Shown here one piece after another: positions 48,734 to 56,680 of a stretch of 64,000 bases of DNA. The position numbers and the translations under genes were made by a program. The DNA lies in contig DASZGL010000006.1 in the NCBI GenBank assembly GCA_035938875.1, forward strand, positions 1-64,000, given 5' to 3'. This stretch comes from DASZGL01 sp035938875 (GTDB taxonomy: Bacteria; Chloroflexota; Dormibacteria; Aeolococcales; Aeolococcaceae). The notes under the pieces were generated by a model, which worked only from the letters and a program-made list of their open reading frames with translations, did no database searches and was not told the DNA's origin. How positions within the stretch are numbered: the first letter of the stretch is position 1; the number at the start of each line of letters is the position of its first letter.

Positions 48734-49293
48734 GCCGCATCCTGCGCCACGAGTGGGGGGCGATCACCTTCGTGGTCACCGTCATCGTGGGTGCCATCGC
48801 GGTGGCGGTCTCGCTGCTGATCAACGGTGCCGGCGCGACGACACCGCCACCCCTGCCACCATGCCCGTCGTTTGCGGCGGTGACCACGCCGACATCCGCG
48901 GCCACGCCGACGGCGAGCGGGTCGCCGGGTGCCTCGCCGGCCGCCAGCGCAGCGCCGACTCCGACCCCGACCCCGACGCCAACACCCACGCCCACGCCGT
49001 CGCCAACTCCTTCGGGATCGCCGACGCCGTCGCTGCCCTTCAATCCCGCCCTGATCGGCTGTCCCACCGCGCCGGCGACGCCACCACCGGCGACGCCGAC
49101 CCCGTCGCCGTCGGCCACGGGAAGTCCCAACCCGTCGAGCAGCGCCTCATCCACGACGTCGCCGGCGCCGTCGCCGACCCCGGCGGGCACACCGACGCCA
49201 TTCCCCACCCCGTGCCCGACGCCTCCAGGACCCTGTTCCTCGGGACCGACGCCGTCACCTTCACCATCAGCCTCGCCGACGCCCGCGCATTGA
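48730..49293 (+). CDS. membrane-anchored Pro/Thr/Ser-rich protein
   Basis: 187 residues from GTG overlapping the galU stop (GTGA). One N-terminal helix (AITFVVTVIVGAIAVAVSLL), then an exported tail of about 150 residues almost wholly Pro, Thr, Ser and Ala, including a (PT)n run and several Cys. Could be a wall-spanning, possibly O-glycosylated stalk, which would suit its galU neighbour (inference). No domain recognised. Confidence 0.7.
   Translation: MSRILRHEWGAITFVVTVIVGAIAVAVSLLINGAGATTPPPLPPCPSFAAVTTPTSAATPTASGSPGASPAASAAPTPTPTPTPTPTPTPSPTPSGSPTPSLPFNPALIGCPTAPATPPPATPTPSPSATGSPNPSSSASSTTSPAPSPTPAGTPTPFPTPCPTPPGPCSSGPTPSPSPSASPTPAH
48957..49001 (+). repeat. coding (Pro-Thr)n repeat
   Basis: Short in-frame 6-bp-type repeats (CCGACC/CCGACG/CCCACG) encoding alternating Pro and Thr in the preceding gene. 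Confidence 0.8.
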
Positions 49294-49320
49294 CAGTCCG
49301 GCGAGCGCGGGCGCTGCGGT

Positions 49321-49830
49321 TCAGGAGATCAGCAGCAGAGTCCCGTTCTCCGGCGTGATGGCGTCGCGAGCCAGCTCGAGGTCGATGGTCGGCGGCCGGC
49401 CGGCGTCGAGGACGACGGCGATGCGATCGCTGAGACGCAGCTCGCCGATGCGGACGCAGTCGCGCAGGAAGGTGAAGGCGAGAGGTCGGACGAGGTTCCA
49501 CAGGTAGCCGCGCAGCACCGCGGCGTCCGTTGACGGTGCCGCATCGCTGCGGTCGCGGAACGCCATGACGCAGACCTCGTCGGTGAGCTGGATGGGCGTG
49601 GTCCAGGTGTACGCCTCCTGCTCGGGCTCACCGTCGATGAAGTGCTCCTTCTCGGCGAAGAGCACAAGTCGCTCGACCAACCGTCGCATCGGCCGTGCCG
49701 GTCCTTCGACGAAGACGGGGATGTCGCGCAGCGGCTCTCCCGCCTCCTGGGCCGGATAGCGCGCGCTGAAGCCGACGTCGTCCACACCGCTGAAGGGCGC
49801 CGGCACCTTGATGGTCAGCTCGCTGATCAC
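49321..49830 (-). CDS. conserved-looking protein of unknown function
   Basis: 169 residues, soluble, mixed alpha/beta. Contains ISELTIKVPAPFSG at the start and EQEAYTWTTPIQLTDEVCVM in the middle. Not recognised. Its ATG overlaps the stop of the PolX-like gene (ATGA), so it is co-expressed with it and could be a partner in repair; this is inference. Confidence 0.75.
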   Translation of the reverse strand: MISELTIKVPAPFSGVDDVGFSARYPAQEAGEPLRDIPVFVEGPARPMRRLVERLVLFAEKEHFIDGEPEQEAYTWTTPIQLTDEVCVMAFRDRSDAAPSTDAAVLRGYLWNLVRPLAFTFLRDCVRIGELRLSDRIAVVLDAGRPPTIDLELARDAITPENGTLLLIS

Positions 49831-50846
49831 GCCGTGGCCTCCACCGGCTCGGCGGCGGCGATCCGCGCCGCGTCGATCTCGCCGCGGTCCTCGCGCTCAT
49901 CAGGGGCGATCCAGCGCAACCCGAGCACGCCGTAGACCTCCTCCTCGGTGGCGCCGGCGATGCGCTCCCCGTCATCGACGCGGAAAACGCCGTACTCGTT
50001 GAGCGTCAGTCCCTTGCGCAGGGCGATGCCGCGCAGGCGGATGTTGTGCGCCTGCGACCCGGTGAAGTACTGCCAGGCGGCGCCGAACTCATCGGGGGCG
50101 ACAGCGCGGCAGTCGACCTGGAGCCCGCCGGTGGTGATGGAACACTTGGTCTGTCCACGGAGCAGGACGCTCTCCACCTGGGGCAGCGCCGCGAACGCGG
50201 TGAGCACCGCCACCGGCTCGGCGGTCGCGGCGAGGAGGTCGAGGTCGCCGATGGTCGGCCGCCCGCGTCGGTACGAGCCGGCGATCTCGGCGCGATCCAC
50301 CGACGGCACGGTGCGCAGTGTTGCGGCGAGCGTCTCGGCCAGCTCGGCGATCTCGTCGCGCGGCCTTCTGCGCTTCTCGCCCTCGGCGCGCCGCTTCTCG
50401 ACGGCGGCGAGGACGTTGGCGACGGTCTTCGCGCCCATGCGGGGCAGGCGGCCGAGTCCGCCGCCACGAGCCGCGGCTTCGAGCTCGTCCAGGGTCGTGA
50501 TCCCCGCCTCCTGCCACAGCGTGGCGGCCGTCCGCGGGCCGATGCCGGCGATCGTGCAGATCTCCAGGAGCGAGGGCGGGATCTCCGCCTCCAGTGCCTC
50601 GAGGTAGGCGAGCCGGCCGCCGCTCACCAGCTCACCGACCTTCTGGGCGATCGCCGGACCGAACCCGGTGATCTCCCGGAGGTCGTCACCCGAGGCAACG
50701 ATCTCGGCAAGCTGGCGCGAGAGGTTCTCGACCTGCACCGCCGCCTGCCGGTAGGCCCGTGCCTTGAAGGCGTTGTCGCCCCCCTTGATCTCGAGCAGAC
50801 CCGCGATCCGCTCCAGGGTTCGAACGACATCCTCGTTGCTGACCAT
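49827..50846 (-). CDS. family X DNA polymerase (PolX-like) without PHP domain
   Basis: 339 residues from ATG at 50846. Order: helical 8-kDa-type domain (GDNAFKARAYRQAAVQVENL), helix-hairpin-helix units (EITGFGPAIAQKVGELVSGG; ICTIAGIGPRTAATLWQEAG), palm with AGSYRRGRPTIGDLDLL (GS plus DxD metal motif) and a thumb ending LNEYGVFR...GLRWIAPDEREDRGEI. Bacterial PolX is usually about 570 residues with a C-terminal PHP exonuclease; this one stops at the linker. A gap-filling repair polymerase is expected. Confidence 0.9.
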   Translation of the reverse strand: MVSNEDVVRTLERIAGLLEIKGGDNAFKARAYRQAAVQVENLSRQLAEIVASGDDLREITGFGPAIAQKVGELVSGGRLAYLEALEAEIPPSLLEICTIAGIGPRTAATLWQEAGITTLDELEAAARGGGLGRLPRMGAKTVANVLAAVEKRRAEGEKRRRPRDEIAELAETLAATLRTVPSVDRAEIAGSYRRGRPTIGDLDLLAATAEPVAVLTAFAALPQVESVLLRGQTKCSITTGGLQVDCRAVAPDEFGAAWQYFTGSQAHNIRLRGIALRKGLTLNEYGVFRVDDGERIAGATEEEVYGVLGLRWIAPDEREDRGEIDAARIAAAEPVEATA

Positions 50847-50948
50847 GGTGACGGTCGGTCCATCGTAGCTCAGCACTCCCCGCGGCGAGCACTTGTTCTG
50901 TCAACAGGGTCGTGACGGGGCCGGGCCGGCCGCCTCTTTGGGCGACGC

Positions 50949-50954
50949 TACACT
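50949..50954 (+). promoter_or_regulatory. -10-like box of CoA-transferase gene
   Basis: TACACT, 10 nt before the ATG at 50965. Confidence 0.45.
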
Positions 50955-50964
50955 CCGGCGGGTC

Positions 50965-52131
50965 ATGCCACTCTCGGGACTGCGTGTGCTCGACCTCAGC
51001 CGCCTGCTCCCGGGTCCCTTCTGCACCATGCTCCTCGCCGACCTCGGCGCCGACGTCATCAAGGTGGAGGACCTCGTCGGCGGGGACTACATCCGCTGGA
51101 CCCCGCCGCTGCACGGCGAATACTCGGCGGCGTACTACGGGCTGAATCGCAACAAGCGATCGATGAAGCTGAACCTCAAGAGTGCGGGCGGTCGCCAGGC
51201 CTTCCTCCGCCTCGTCGACACCGCCGACGTGGTCGTCGAGTCCTTTCGCCCCGGGGTCATGGACCGTCTCGGCGTCGGCTACGCTGCGCTTCACTCGCGC
51301 AACCCGCGGTTGATCTTCTGCAGCATCAGCGGTTATGGCCAGGACGGGCCATATCGCGACCGCGCCGGCCATGACATCAACTACATCTCCATCGGTGGCA
51401 TCGCCGGCTTCACCGGCACCGCCGACGGCACTCTGGCCATCCCCGGAGTGCAGATCGGCGACATCGGCGGCGGGGGCATGAGCGCCGCCATCGCCATCCT
51501 CGCCGCGCTGCAGGCGCGGCAGCGCACCAACGAGGGTCAGCACTGCGACGTCTCCATGCTCGACGGCGTCGTCTCCTGGCTGTCGGTGCATGCCGGCCGG
51601 TACTTCAGCGAGGGAGTCAATCCGCGCCCGGCGACGGTGCATCTCAACGGCCGCCACCCCTGCTACAACCTCTACCGCTGCGCCGACGGGGTGATGAGCG
51701 TCGGCGCCCTGGAGCCGAAGTTCTGGAAGGAGCTGGTCGAGGCGCTCGGCGCTCCCCATCTCGCCGACGAGGCCTTCGCCGAGGGCGAGGCCGGCGGCCG
51801 AGTCCACGCCCAGCTCGAGGCCATATTCCTCACCCGGACCAGGGCCGAGTGGGCCACCCATCTCGCCGGCCGGGACGTCTGCTGTGAGCCGGTGCTGAGC
51901 TTCGACGAGGTGTTCGCCAACGAGCAGGTGCGGCACCGCCGTTTGCGCATCGCCGAGGGCGTCGGCGGGCCCACCGCGCAGCTGGGATTCCCCTTCACCC
52001 TGAGCGCCACGCCGCCGTCGGTGCGCCACCCCGCCCCCGGGTACGGCGAGCACACCCGCGAGCTGCTCGGTGAGCTCGGCTACGACTCCGCAGCGGTGGA
52101 TGCACTCATCGCCGAAGGAGCCACCGCGTGA
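50965..52131 (+). CDS. CaiB/BaiF (class III) CoA-transferase
   Basis: 388 residues. Family landmarks: LSGLRVLDLSRLLPGPFCTM, LADLGADVIKVED, LNRNKRSMKLNLKS, SFRPGVMDRLG, SISGYGQDGPYRDRAGHD with the catalytic Asp, and GGGGMSAAIAILAALQAR. Moves CoA between carboxylic acids; alpha-methylacyl-CoA racemase is a related alternative. The coupled TetR gene suggests control by a lipid or aromatic acyl-CoA. Confidence 0.92.
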   Translation: MPLSGLRVLDLSRLLPGPFCTMLLADLGADVIKVEDLVGGDYIRWTPPLHGEYSAAYYGLNRNKRSMKLNLKSAGGRQAFLRLVDTADVVVESFRPGVMDRLGVGYAALHSRNPRLIFCSISGYGQDGPYRDRAGHDINYISIGGIAGFTGTADGTLAIPGVQIGDIGGGGMSAAIAILAALQARQRTNEGQHCDVSMLDGVVSWLSVHAGRYFSEGVNPRPATVHLNGRHPCYNLYRCADGVMSVGALEPKFWKELVEALGAPHLADEAFAEGEAGGRVHAQLEAIFLTRTRAEWATHLAGRDVCCEPVLSFDEVFANEQVRHRRLRIAEGVGGPTAQLGFPFTLSATPPSVRHPAPGYGEHTRELLGELGYDSAAVDALIAEGATA

Positions 52132-52772
52132 GCACCGCCGGAGCGGCGCACGCGGGCGACGGCCCGGCCCGCCGGACGCGGCGCAGCGAGGAAACCCGCG
52201 AGCGCATCCTCGCCGCGGCCATCGAGGTCTTTGCCCGGCGCGGCCTCCACGGGGCCAGGGTCGCCGACATCGCCGAGGCCGCCGGCATCGCCTACGGCCT
52301 CGTCTACCACCACTTCCGCAACAAGGAGGAGATCCTCGCCGCGATTTACAGCGAACGCTGGGCGATGTACGTCGACTACCTCCACGAGCTCGGCGCCACG
52401 CCCTCGCCGTTCCGCGACCGCCTGGCCAAGCTGGTCCACTTCTGGGTGGAGACCTTCCGCAACGATCCGCAGCTGATCACGGTGATGATCAACGAGATCT
52501 CGCGCTCCTACGAATTCCTCGAGTCGCACGATCTCGCCACAGTTCTGGTCGCCTTTGACGCTATCGAGAGGCTCTTGGTCGATGCCCGTGCTGCCGGCGA
52601 GGTACGCTCCGACCTCGACCCGCGCCTGGTCACCTATGCGATCGTCGGCATTGCCGAGATGGTGTTGACTGGCTATGTCATCGGCAGCCTGTCGCGCGGC
52701 TCACGCGACGAGTACGCGCGCGACGAGCGCGAGCTGGTCTCTTTGTTGCTCGACGGTGTGAGCATCGCGTAG
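52128..52772 (+). CDS. TetR family transcriptional regulator
   Basis: 214 residues from GTG overlapping the CoA-transferase stop (GTGA). Helix-turn-helix RERILAAAIEVFARRGLHGA, then VADIAEAAGIAYGLVYHHFR; C-terminal domain resembles fatty-acid-type (FadR/AcrR) members. Co-transcribed with the CoA-transferase, so feedback control of that operon is likely, though I see no operator in the 50-bp region before it. Confidence 0.92.
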   Translation: MSTAGAAHAGDGPARRTRRSEETRERILAAAIEVFARRGLHGARVADIAEAAGIAYGLVYHHFRNKEEILAAIYSERWAMYVDYLHELGATPSPFRDRLAKLVHFWVETFRNDPQLITVMINEISRSYEFLESHDLATVLVAFDAIERLLVDARAAGEVRSDLDPRLVTYAIVGIAEMVLTGYVIGSLSRGSRDEYARDERELVSLLLDGVSIA

Positions 52773-52790
52773 GGCGGCCGGCCGGCACTG

Positions 52791-53396
52791 TCAGCCACCC
52801 ACCGGTGCCACGTTGTCGCTCCACCATTCGTCGACTTGGCGGCGGGTGTCATCGACGCTGGCACCGTTGTCGATCACCCAGGTCGCCATGCGGCGCTTCT
52901 CGTCGACCGCCATCTGCGCGGCGATGCGGCGGCGTGCCTCCTCCTCGGAGAAGCCGTCACGCTCCCGCATTCGTCGCACCTGGGTCGAGGTGTCCGCGTA
53001 GACGAGCATGACGCCCTCCATCCAGCTGTCGCGACGGTTCTCGAAGAGCAGGGGGATGTCGACGACCACCAGCGGCGCGTAGCTCTGCAGGGCGGCGGCG
53101 ATGCGTTGCTGCATCAGCGCGATGATGCGAGGGTGGGTGATCGCCTCGAGGCGCCGGCGACGCTGGGGATCGGCGAAGACGACTTCGCCGAGCGCGGCGC
53201 GGTCGAGGCGACCGCCGGAATCGAGCACGCCACGGCCGAACTCGGCGGCGATCTCCTCCAGCGCGGGCTCGCCGGGCTCGACCACCTCCCTGGCGAGCAG
53301 GTCGGCATCGATGACGACCGCGCCTCGGTCGACGAGCATCCGGGCAACGGTGCTCTTGCCGGTGGCGATCCCGCCGGTCAGTCCGATCAGGCGCAT
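52791..53396 (-). CDS. coaE: dephospho-CoA kinase
   Basis: Last step of CoA synthesis. 201 residues from ATG at 53396. P-loop RLIGLTGGIATGKSTVAR, VIDADLLAREVVEPGEPAL, ITHPRIIALMQQRI, PLLFENRRDSWMEGVMLVYA and the lid RMRERDGFSEEEARRRIAAQ are all present. A -10-like TACTGT box lies 9 nt before the ATG. Divergent from the DUF3105 gene. Confidence 0.96.
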   Translation of the reverse strand: MRLIGLTGGIATGKSTVARMLVDRGAVVIDADLLAREVVEPGEPALEEIAAEFGRGVLDSGGRLDRAALGEVVFADPQRRRRLEAITHPRIIALMQQRIAAALQSYAPLVVVDIPLLFENRRDSWMEGVMLVYADTSTQVRRMRERDGFSEEEARRRIAAQMAVDEKRRMATWVIDNGASVDDTRRQVDEWWSDNVAPVGG

Positions 53397-53405
53397 CGAA
53401 GCCGA

Positions 53406-53411
53406 ACAGTA
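53406..53411 (-). promoter_or_regulatory. -10-like box of coaE
   Basis: TACTGT on the minus strand, 9 nt before the ATG at 53396. Confidence 0.35.
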
Positions 53412-53436
53412 CACGGCCCGTATACAGCGAGCTTGC

Positions 53437-53442
53437 TACAGT
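53437..53442 (+). promoter_or_regulatory. -10-like box of DUF3105 gene
   Basis: TACAGT, 9 nt before the GTG at 53452. Back to back with the coaE box. Confidence 0.4.
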
Positions 53443-53451
53443 CCTGCACCC

Positions 53452-54120
53452 GTGACCGGAGCTCGATATCGTCGTCTGCTCGCCATGGCGACCCTGCTGG
53501 CGGGCAGCCTGGTCTCCTGCAGCAGCGGCGACAACGTCACCGACAACGACACCTGCTCGTACAGCAACAGCAACACCGGGCCCTACTCGCCCGACCCGCC
53601 CGACACCAACGGTGCTGTGGTGGGCCAGGTGATCTCCGAGATGCCCCACGACCATGTGGCCGAGGGAACCAAGGTCACCTACGAGCACAATCCGCCGACC
53701 AGCGGGTGTCATTACAACCTGGGGGTCGGAAAAGCGCCGCTGAGCCACGGTGCCTACAGCTCTGAGATCGCGCCCGAATACTGGGTGCACAACCTTGAGC
53801 ACGGCTACATCGTGGTGCTCTACAACTGTCCGTCCGGGTGCGACAGCGATTTTCAAAAGCTGCGCACCTGGTTGCAGACGGTGCCGCCCGACCAGGCGCT
53901 GCTCAACGCGGCACGGGCGCAACCGGGTGCGACCCAGGCGTTCATCAACCAGTACACGTATCCCAAGGTGGTGATCGTGCCCGACACCAAGATGGACAAG
54001 AAATTCGCCGCCGTCTCGTGGGATTACTACGATCCCATGGACACGCTCGACATCAACGAGGTTCAGCGCTTCTACGACAACCACGTCGGTCACTCACCGG
54101 AGTCTCCGTCGGCGCCGTAG
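53452..54120 (+). CDS. DUF3105 lipoprotein
   Basis: 222 residues from GTG at 53452. Lipoprotein signal (LLAMATLLAGSLVSC), an Asn/Ser-rich linker, and a DUF3105-type domain with HNPPTSGCHYNLG, WVHNLEHGYIVVLYNCPSGC and DTKMDKKFAAVSW. Conserved His and Cys residues suggest a metal or disulfide site; function unknown. Probably attached to the outer face of the membrane. Confidence 0.88.
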   Translation: MTGARYRRLLAMATLLAGSLVSCSSGDNVTDNDTCSYSNSNTGPYSPDPPDTNGAVVGQVISEMPHDHVAEGTKVTYEHNPPTSGCHYNLGVGKAPLSHGAYSSEIAPEYWVHNLEHGYIVVLYNCPSGCDSDFQKLRTWLQTVPPDQALLNAARAQPGATQAFINQYTYPKVVIVPDTKMDKKFAAVSWDYYDPMDTLDINEVQRFYDNHVGHSPESPSAP

Positions 54121-54151
54121 CGCTGCTGGCGGCCGCCACGGCGTCGCCGCC

Positions 54152-54157
54152 TATACT
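54152..54157 (+). promoter_or_regulatory. -10 box
   Basis: TATACT, 8 nt before the ATG at 54166; close to the consensus. Confidence 0.5.
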
Positions 54158-54165
54158 CGGGCTCG

Positions 54166-54735
54166 ATGTCTCGGGCCAACCGCCGTCGCGCCGCCACCAG
54201 CACCGCATCGGCATCGGGCGGAGCGACGGTCGCAACCGTTGCGCCTGAGCACAGCGTCAAGCCGGCGCGCCCAACGCCACGCCCGACAAGCGGTGCTCCG
54301 GGCGCCGCCGACGCCGGCGGTCACATCTCCTGGCGGCACTGCCTCATCGGCTGGGTCGTGGGCGAGGCACTGTTGCTGCTCATCGCCAACGTCGGCCTCG
54401 ACCTCGCCAACGCCGCGTTCGGCGGCACCGATCGCGCCGACGGCGGCATCGTCGGCGTGGCGTCGTTCGTCGCGGTCATCGTCGGCGGCTTTGTCGCCGC
54501 GCGGCTCGCTGGTCAGTGGGGCATGTACCAGGGGGTGGTCGTGGCCATCGGCTTCATCGCCACCGGTGCGCTGTACCAGTTCGCCGTCGAGGCCTCGTTG
54601 GTGCACACGGCACTGACCACGGGATCGCACAACCTCGTCGACCTGGGACCGATGCGCATCGACAACGTGGTCAGCGGCGACCTGCTCGCCCTCTTCGGCG
54701 GCAGCGTGGGGGGATTGCTCGCCCGCCGTCGCTGA
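54166..54735 (+). CDS. membrane protein of unknown function
   Basis: 189 residues. A disordered Arg/Ala/Thr-rich N-terminus of about 55 residues, then four hydrophobic segments (CLIGWVVGEALLLLIANVGL; GIVGVASFVAVIVGGFVAA; GVVVAIGFIATGALYQF; LLALFGGSVGGLLARR). The Gly-rich small-residue pattern resembles small integral membrane proteins of the TIGR04086-like group. No catalytic motif. Confidence 0.75.
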   Translation: MSRANRRRAATSTASASGGATVATVAPEHSVKPARPTPRPTSGAPGAADAGGHISWRHCLIGWVVGEALLLLIANVGLDLANAAFGGTDRADGGIVGVASFVAVIVGGFVAARLAGQWGMYQGVVVAIGFIATGALYQFAVEASLVHTALTTGSHNLVDLGPMRIDNVVSGDLLALFGGSVGGLLARRR

Positions 54736-54831
54736 TCCGGCGGCGCGTCTACGACAAAACGCGTCAACCTGTGACGCGGTGGTCAGCGGACGGTCATCTC
54801 GACGGCGCGGTGGCGCCCCGACAATCCTGGG

Positions 54832-55188
54832 GTGCAGTCCATGGTCGCGCCTCGCCGGCAACCGTTCAGCGTCGCCGTGGCGCTCCAGGACGGGGCTCTA
54901 CGGCTGCCCATCACCTACTTCATCTGCGCCCAGCTGCTCGACGGTCTGACGACGATCGTCGGACTGGTCAGCGGGCTGAGCGAGGTCAACCCGCTCACCG
55001 CAGGCGTGATCCATGCCTTCGGCGACTGGGGACTGCTCCTGGCCAAGATCCCAGTCATCGTCGTGGTGCTGCTCAGCGCAGCGCTGCTACCCCGCCGGCT
55101 CGCGGCGGCGGCGGTGTGGACCTGCGCCGGGGTCATGGCCCTCGTGGTCGCCTCCAACGCCGCCCTGGTGCTCTCGCTCCACCCCTAG
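54832..55188 (+). CDS. DUF5658-like membrane protein
   Basis: 118 residues from GTG at 54832 (ATG three codons on also possible), 6 nt after a GACAAT box. Three membrane segments; the motif QLLDGLTTIVGLVSGLSEVN followed by PLT is typical of DUF5658 (D..TT.....G..E.NP). Function unknown. Confidence 0.78.
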   Translation: MQSMVAPRRQPFSVAVALQDGALRLPITYFICAQLLDGLTTIVGLVSGLSEVNPLTAGVIHAFGDWGLLLAKIPVIVVVLLSAALLPRRLAAAAVWTCAGVMALVVASNAALVLSLHP

Positions 55189-55216
55189 GGGAACGCAGGG
55201 CGGCCCGGCGACGGCC

Positions 55217-55504
55217 TCAGAGCCGGGCGAGCGACCGTGCCTCGAGGGCTCCGGCAGGCGCTTCCGCCGGGTCCTCGGCTTGGTCAGCGCCATCGTCGGC
55301 GTAGGGACGGCCGACGAGGTCGACGCGACCCAGGGCTCGGGCGAAGTCCATGCACGCGCCCCTGGTGAAGCGGAGGTGCTTGCCCGGGGTGTGCCAGGCG
55401 ACGAGCTGGCCGTGGGCCACGGCTCGCCGCAGGGTCGATCGGGACACCCCGCAGAGGGCGGCTGCCTCGCCGGTGGTCAGGATCTCCTGTGGCCTGTCCT
55501 GCAT
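55217..55504 (-). CDS. excisionase/MerR-like helix-turn-helix protein
   Basis: 95 residues from ATG at 55504 with a GAAGGGA ribosome site. A winged helix-turn-helix of the excisionase type: EILTTGEAAALCGVSRSTLR, then RRAVAHGQLVAWHTPGKHLR, FTRGACMDFARAL. The acidic Ala-rich tail is disordered. No integrase, repeat or other mobile-element trace is nearby, so it is more likely a small regulator, perhaps of the facing MoxR operon (inference). Confidence 0.85.
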   Translation of the reverse strand: MQDRPQEILTTGEAAALCGVSRSTLRRAVAHGQLVAWHTPGKHLRFTRGACMDFARALGRVDLVGRPYADDGADQAEDPAEAPAGALEARSLARL

Positions 55505-55659
55505 ATCTGAATTCCCTTCCGTCGCAACTCTCCCCAGGACCTCCGCAGACACGATGGCGACCGTCGCGTGGCCTGCAAATATCTGTATACACCGTCGTAC
55601 GCCCTCCGTGTACCCCTTGCTCCCTTTGGTTCGCTACGGGCGTCGCGCCGAAGCGGGCA

Positions 55660-55665
55660 TATACT
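55660..55665 (+). promoter_or_regulatory. -10 box of second MoxR operon
   Basis: TATACT, 10 nt before the ATG at 55676; this spacing is my reason for choosing that start. Confidence 0.5.
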
Positions 55666-55675
55666 CAGATCCCGG

Positions 55676-56680
55676 ATGCGCGGGCCCAGGCATCCGCATG
55701 GACTCGGTGGAGGACTGGCAGCGTTGTCGGCCGTGGTTCGCGGGACGGTGCGCCGGCTCGTGGAGAGCGTGGGCACGGTGATCGTCGGCAAGGACGCCGA
55801 GATCGAGCTCTGTGTCATCGCTCTGCTCTGCCGCGGCCACGTGCTCATCGAGGACGTCCCCGGGGTGGGCAAGACGATGCTCGCCAAGGCGCTGGCCCGG
55901 TCGCTCGGCTGCCAGTTCGACCGGGTCCAGTTCACCCCAGACCTGCTTCCCGGTGACGTCACCGGGGTCAACGTCTTCAATCCCAAGACGACGTCGTTCG
56001 AGTTCCGCCCGGGGCCGATCTTCGCCCAGGTGCTGCTCGCCGACGAGATCAACCGGGCGACGCCCAAGACCCAGTCAGCGCTCCTCGAGGCGATGGAGGA
56101 GCATCAGGTGACCGTCGACGGGACCACTCACCCCCTCCCCGATCCCTTCATCGTCCTGGCGACGGAGAACCCCATCGAGCTGGGCGGCACCTACCCGCTG
56201 CCCGAGGCCCAGGTCGACCGCTTCCTCCTCAAGGTGCACCTCGGCTACCTCCCCCTCGACCAGGAGGTGGCGATGCTCGACCGCTTCCAGACGGCGACGC
56301 CGCTGGAGGCCGTCATCCCGGTGACCACACCCGCTGAGCTCATCGCCTGCCAGGCGGCGATCTCCGCGACCTGGTGCGACCCGGCGCTCAAGGACTACGC
56401 GGTGCGCGTCGTCCAGCGCACCCGCAGTCACGCCGACGTGGCCCTCGGGGCCTCGCCGCGGGGCAGCCTCGGCCTGCTCCGCGCGGCCCAGGCGCGGGCC
56501 GCGGCCGGCGGCCGGGACTACGTGCTCGCCGACGACATGAAGGAGCTTGCCCCAGCGGTGCTGGCCCATCGCATCGTCGTCAAGCCCAACGCCGAGCTGC
56601 GCGGTGTCACCCCTGACAGCGTCCTCGCCGAGGTGCTCGACACCGAGTCCGTGCCTGTCGCGGGACGCCGGTTCGCGTGA
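55676..56680 (+). CDS. MoxR-family AAA ATPase (second copy)
   Basis: 334 residues from ATG at 55676; the frame is open to 55568 but the extension looks non-coding. Walker A DVPGVGKTMLAKALA, Walker B VLLADEINRATPKTQSAL, sensor ATENPIELGGTYPLPEAQVDRF. Coupled to a DUF58 gene (GTGA) and followed by a transglutaminase-type gene, the standard MoxR-DUF58-TgpA order. Distinct in sequence from the MoxR at 27 kb, so an old duplication or separate origin. Confidence 0.94.
   Translation: MRGPRHPHGLGGGLAALSAVVRGTVRRLVESVGTVIVGKDAEIELCVIALLCRGHVLIEDVPGVGKTMLAKALARSLGCQFDRVQFTPDLLPGDVTGVNVFNPKTTSFEFRPGPIFAQVLLADEINRATPKTQSALLEAMEEHQVTVDGTTHPLPDPFIVLATENPIELGGTYPLPEAQVDRFLLKVHLGYLPLDQEVAMLDRFQTATPLEAVIPVTTPAELIACQAAISATWCDPALKDYAVRVVQRTRSHADVALGASPRGSLGLLRAAQARAAAGGRDYVLADDMKELAPAVLAHRIVVKPNAELRGVTPDSVLAEVLDTESVPVAGRRFA

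Noticed and set aside
55217..55504. Mobile element suggested by an excisionase-like protein
   Set aside because: No integrase, attachment repeats, transposase or composition change around it; the fold is common in ordinary regulators.
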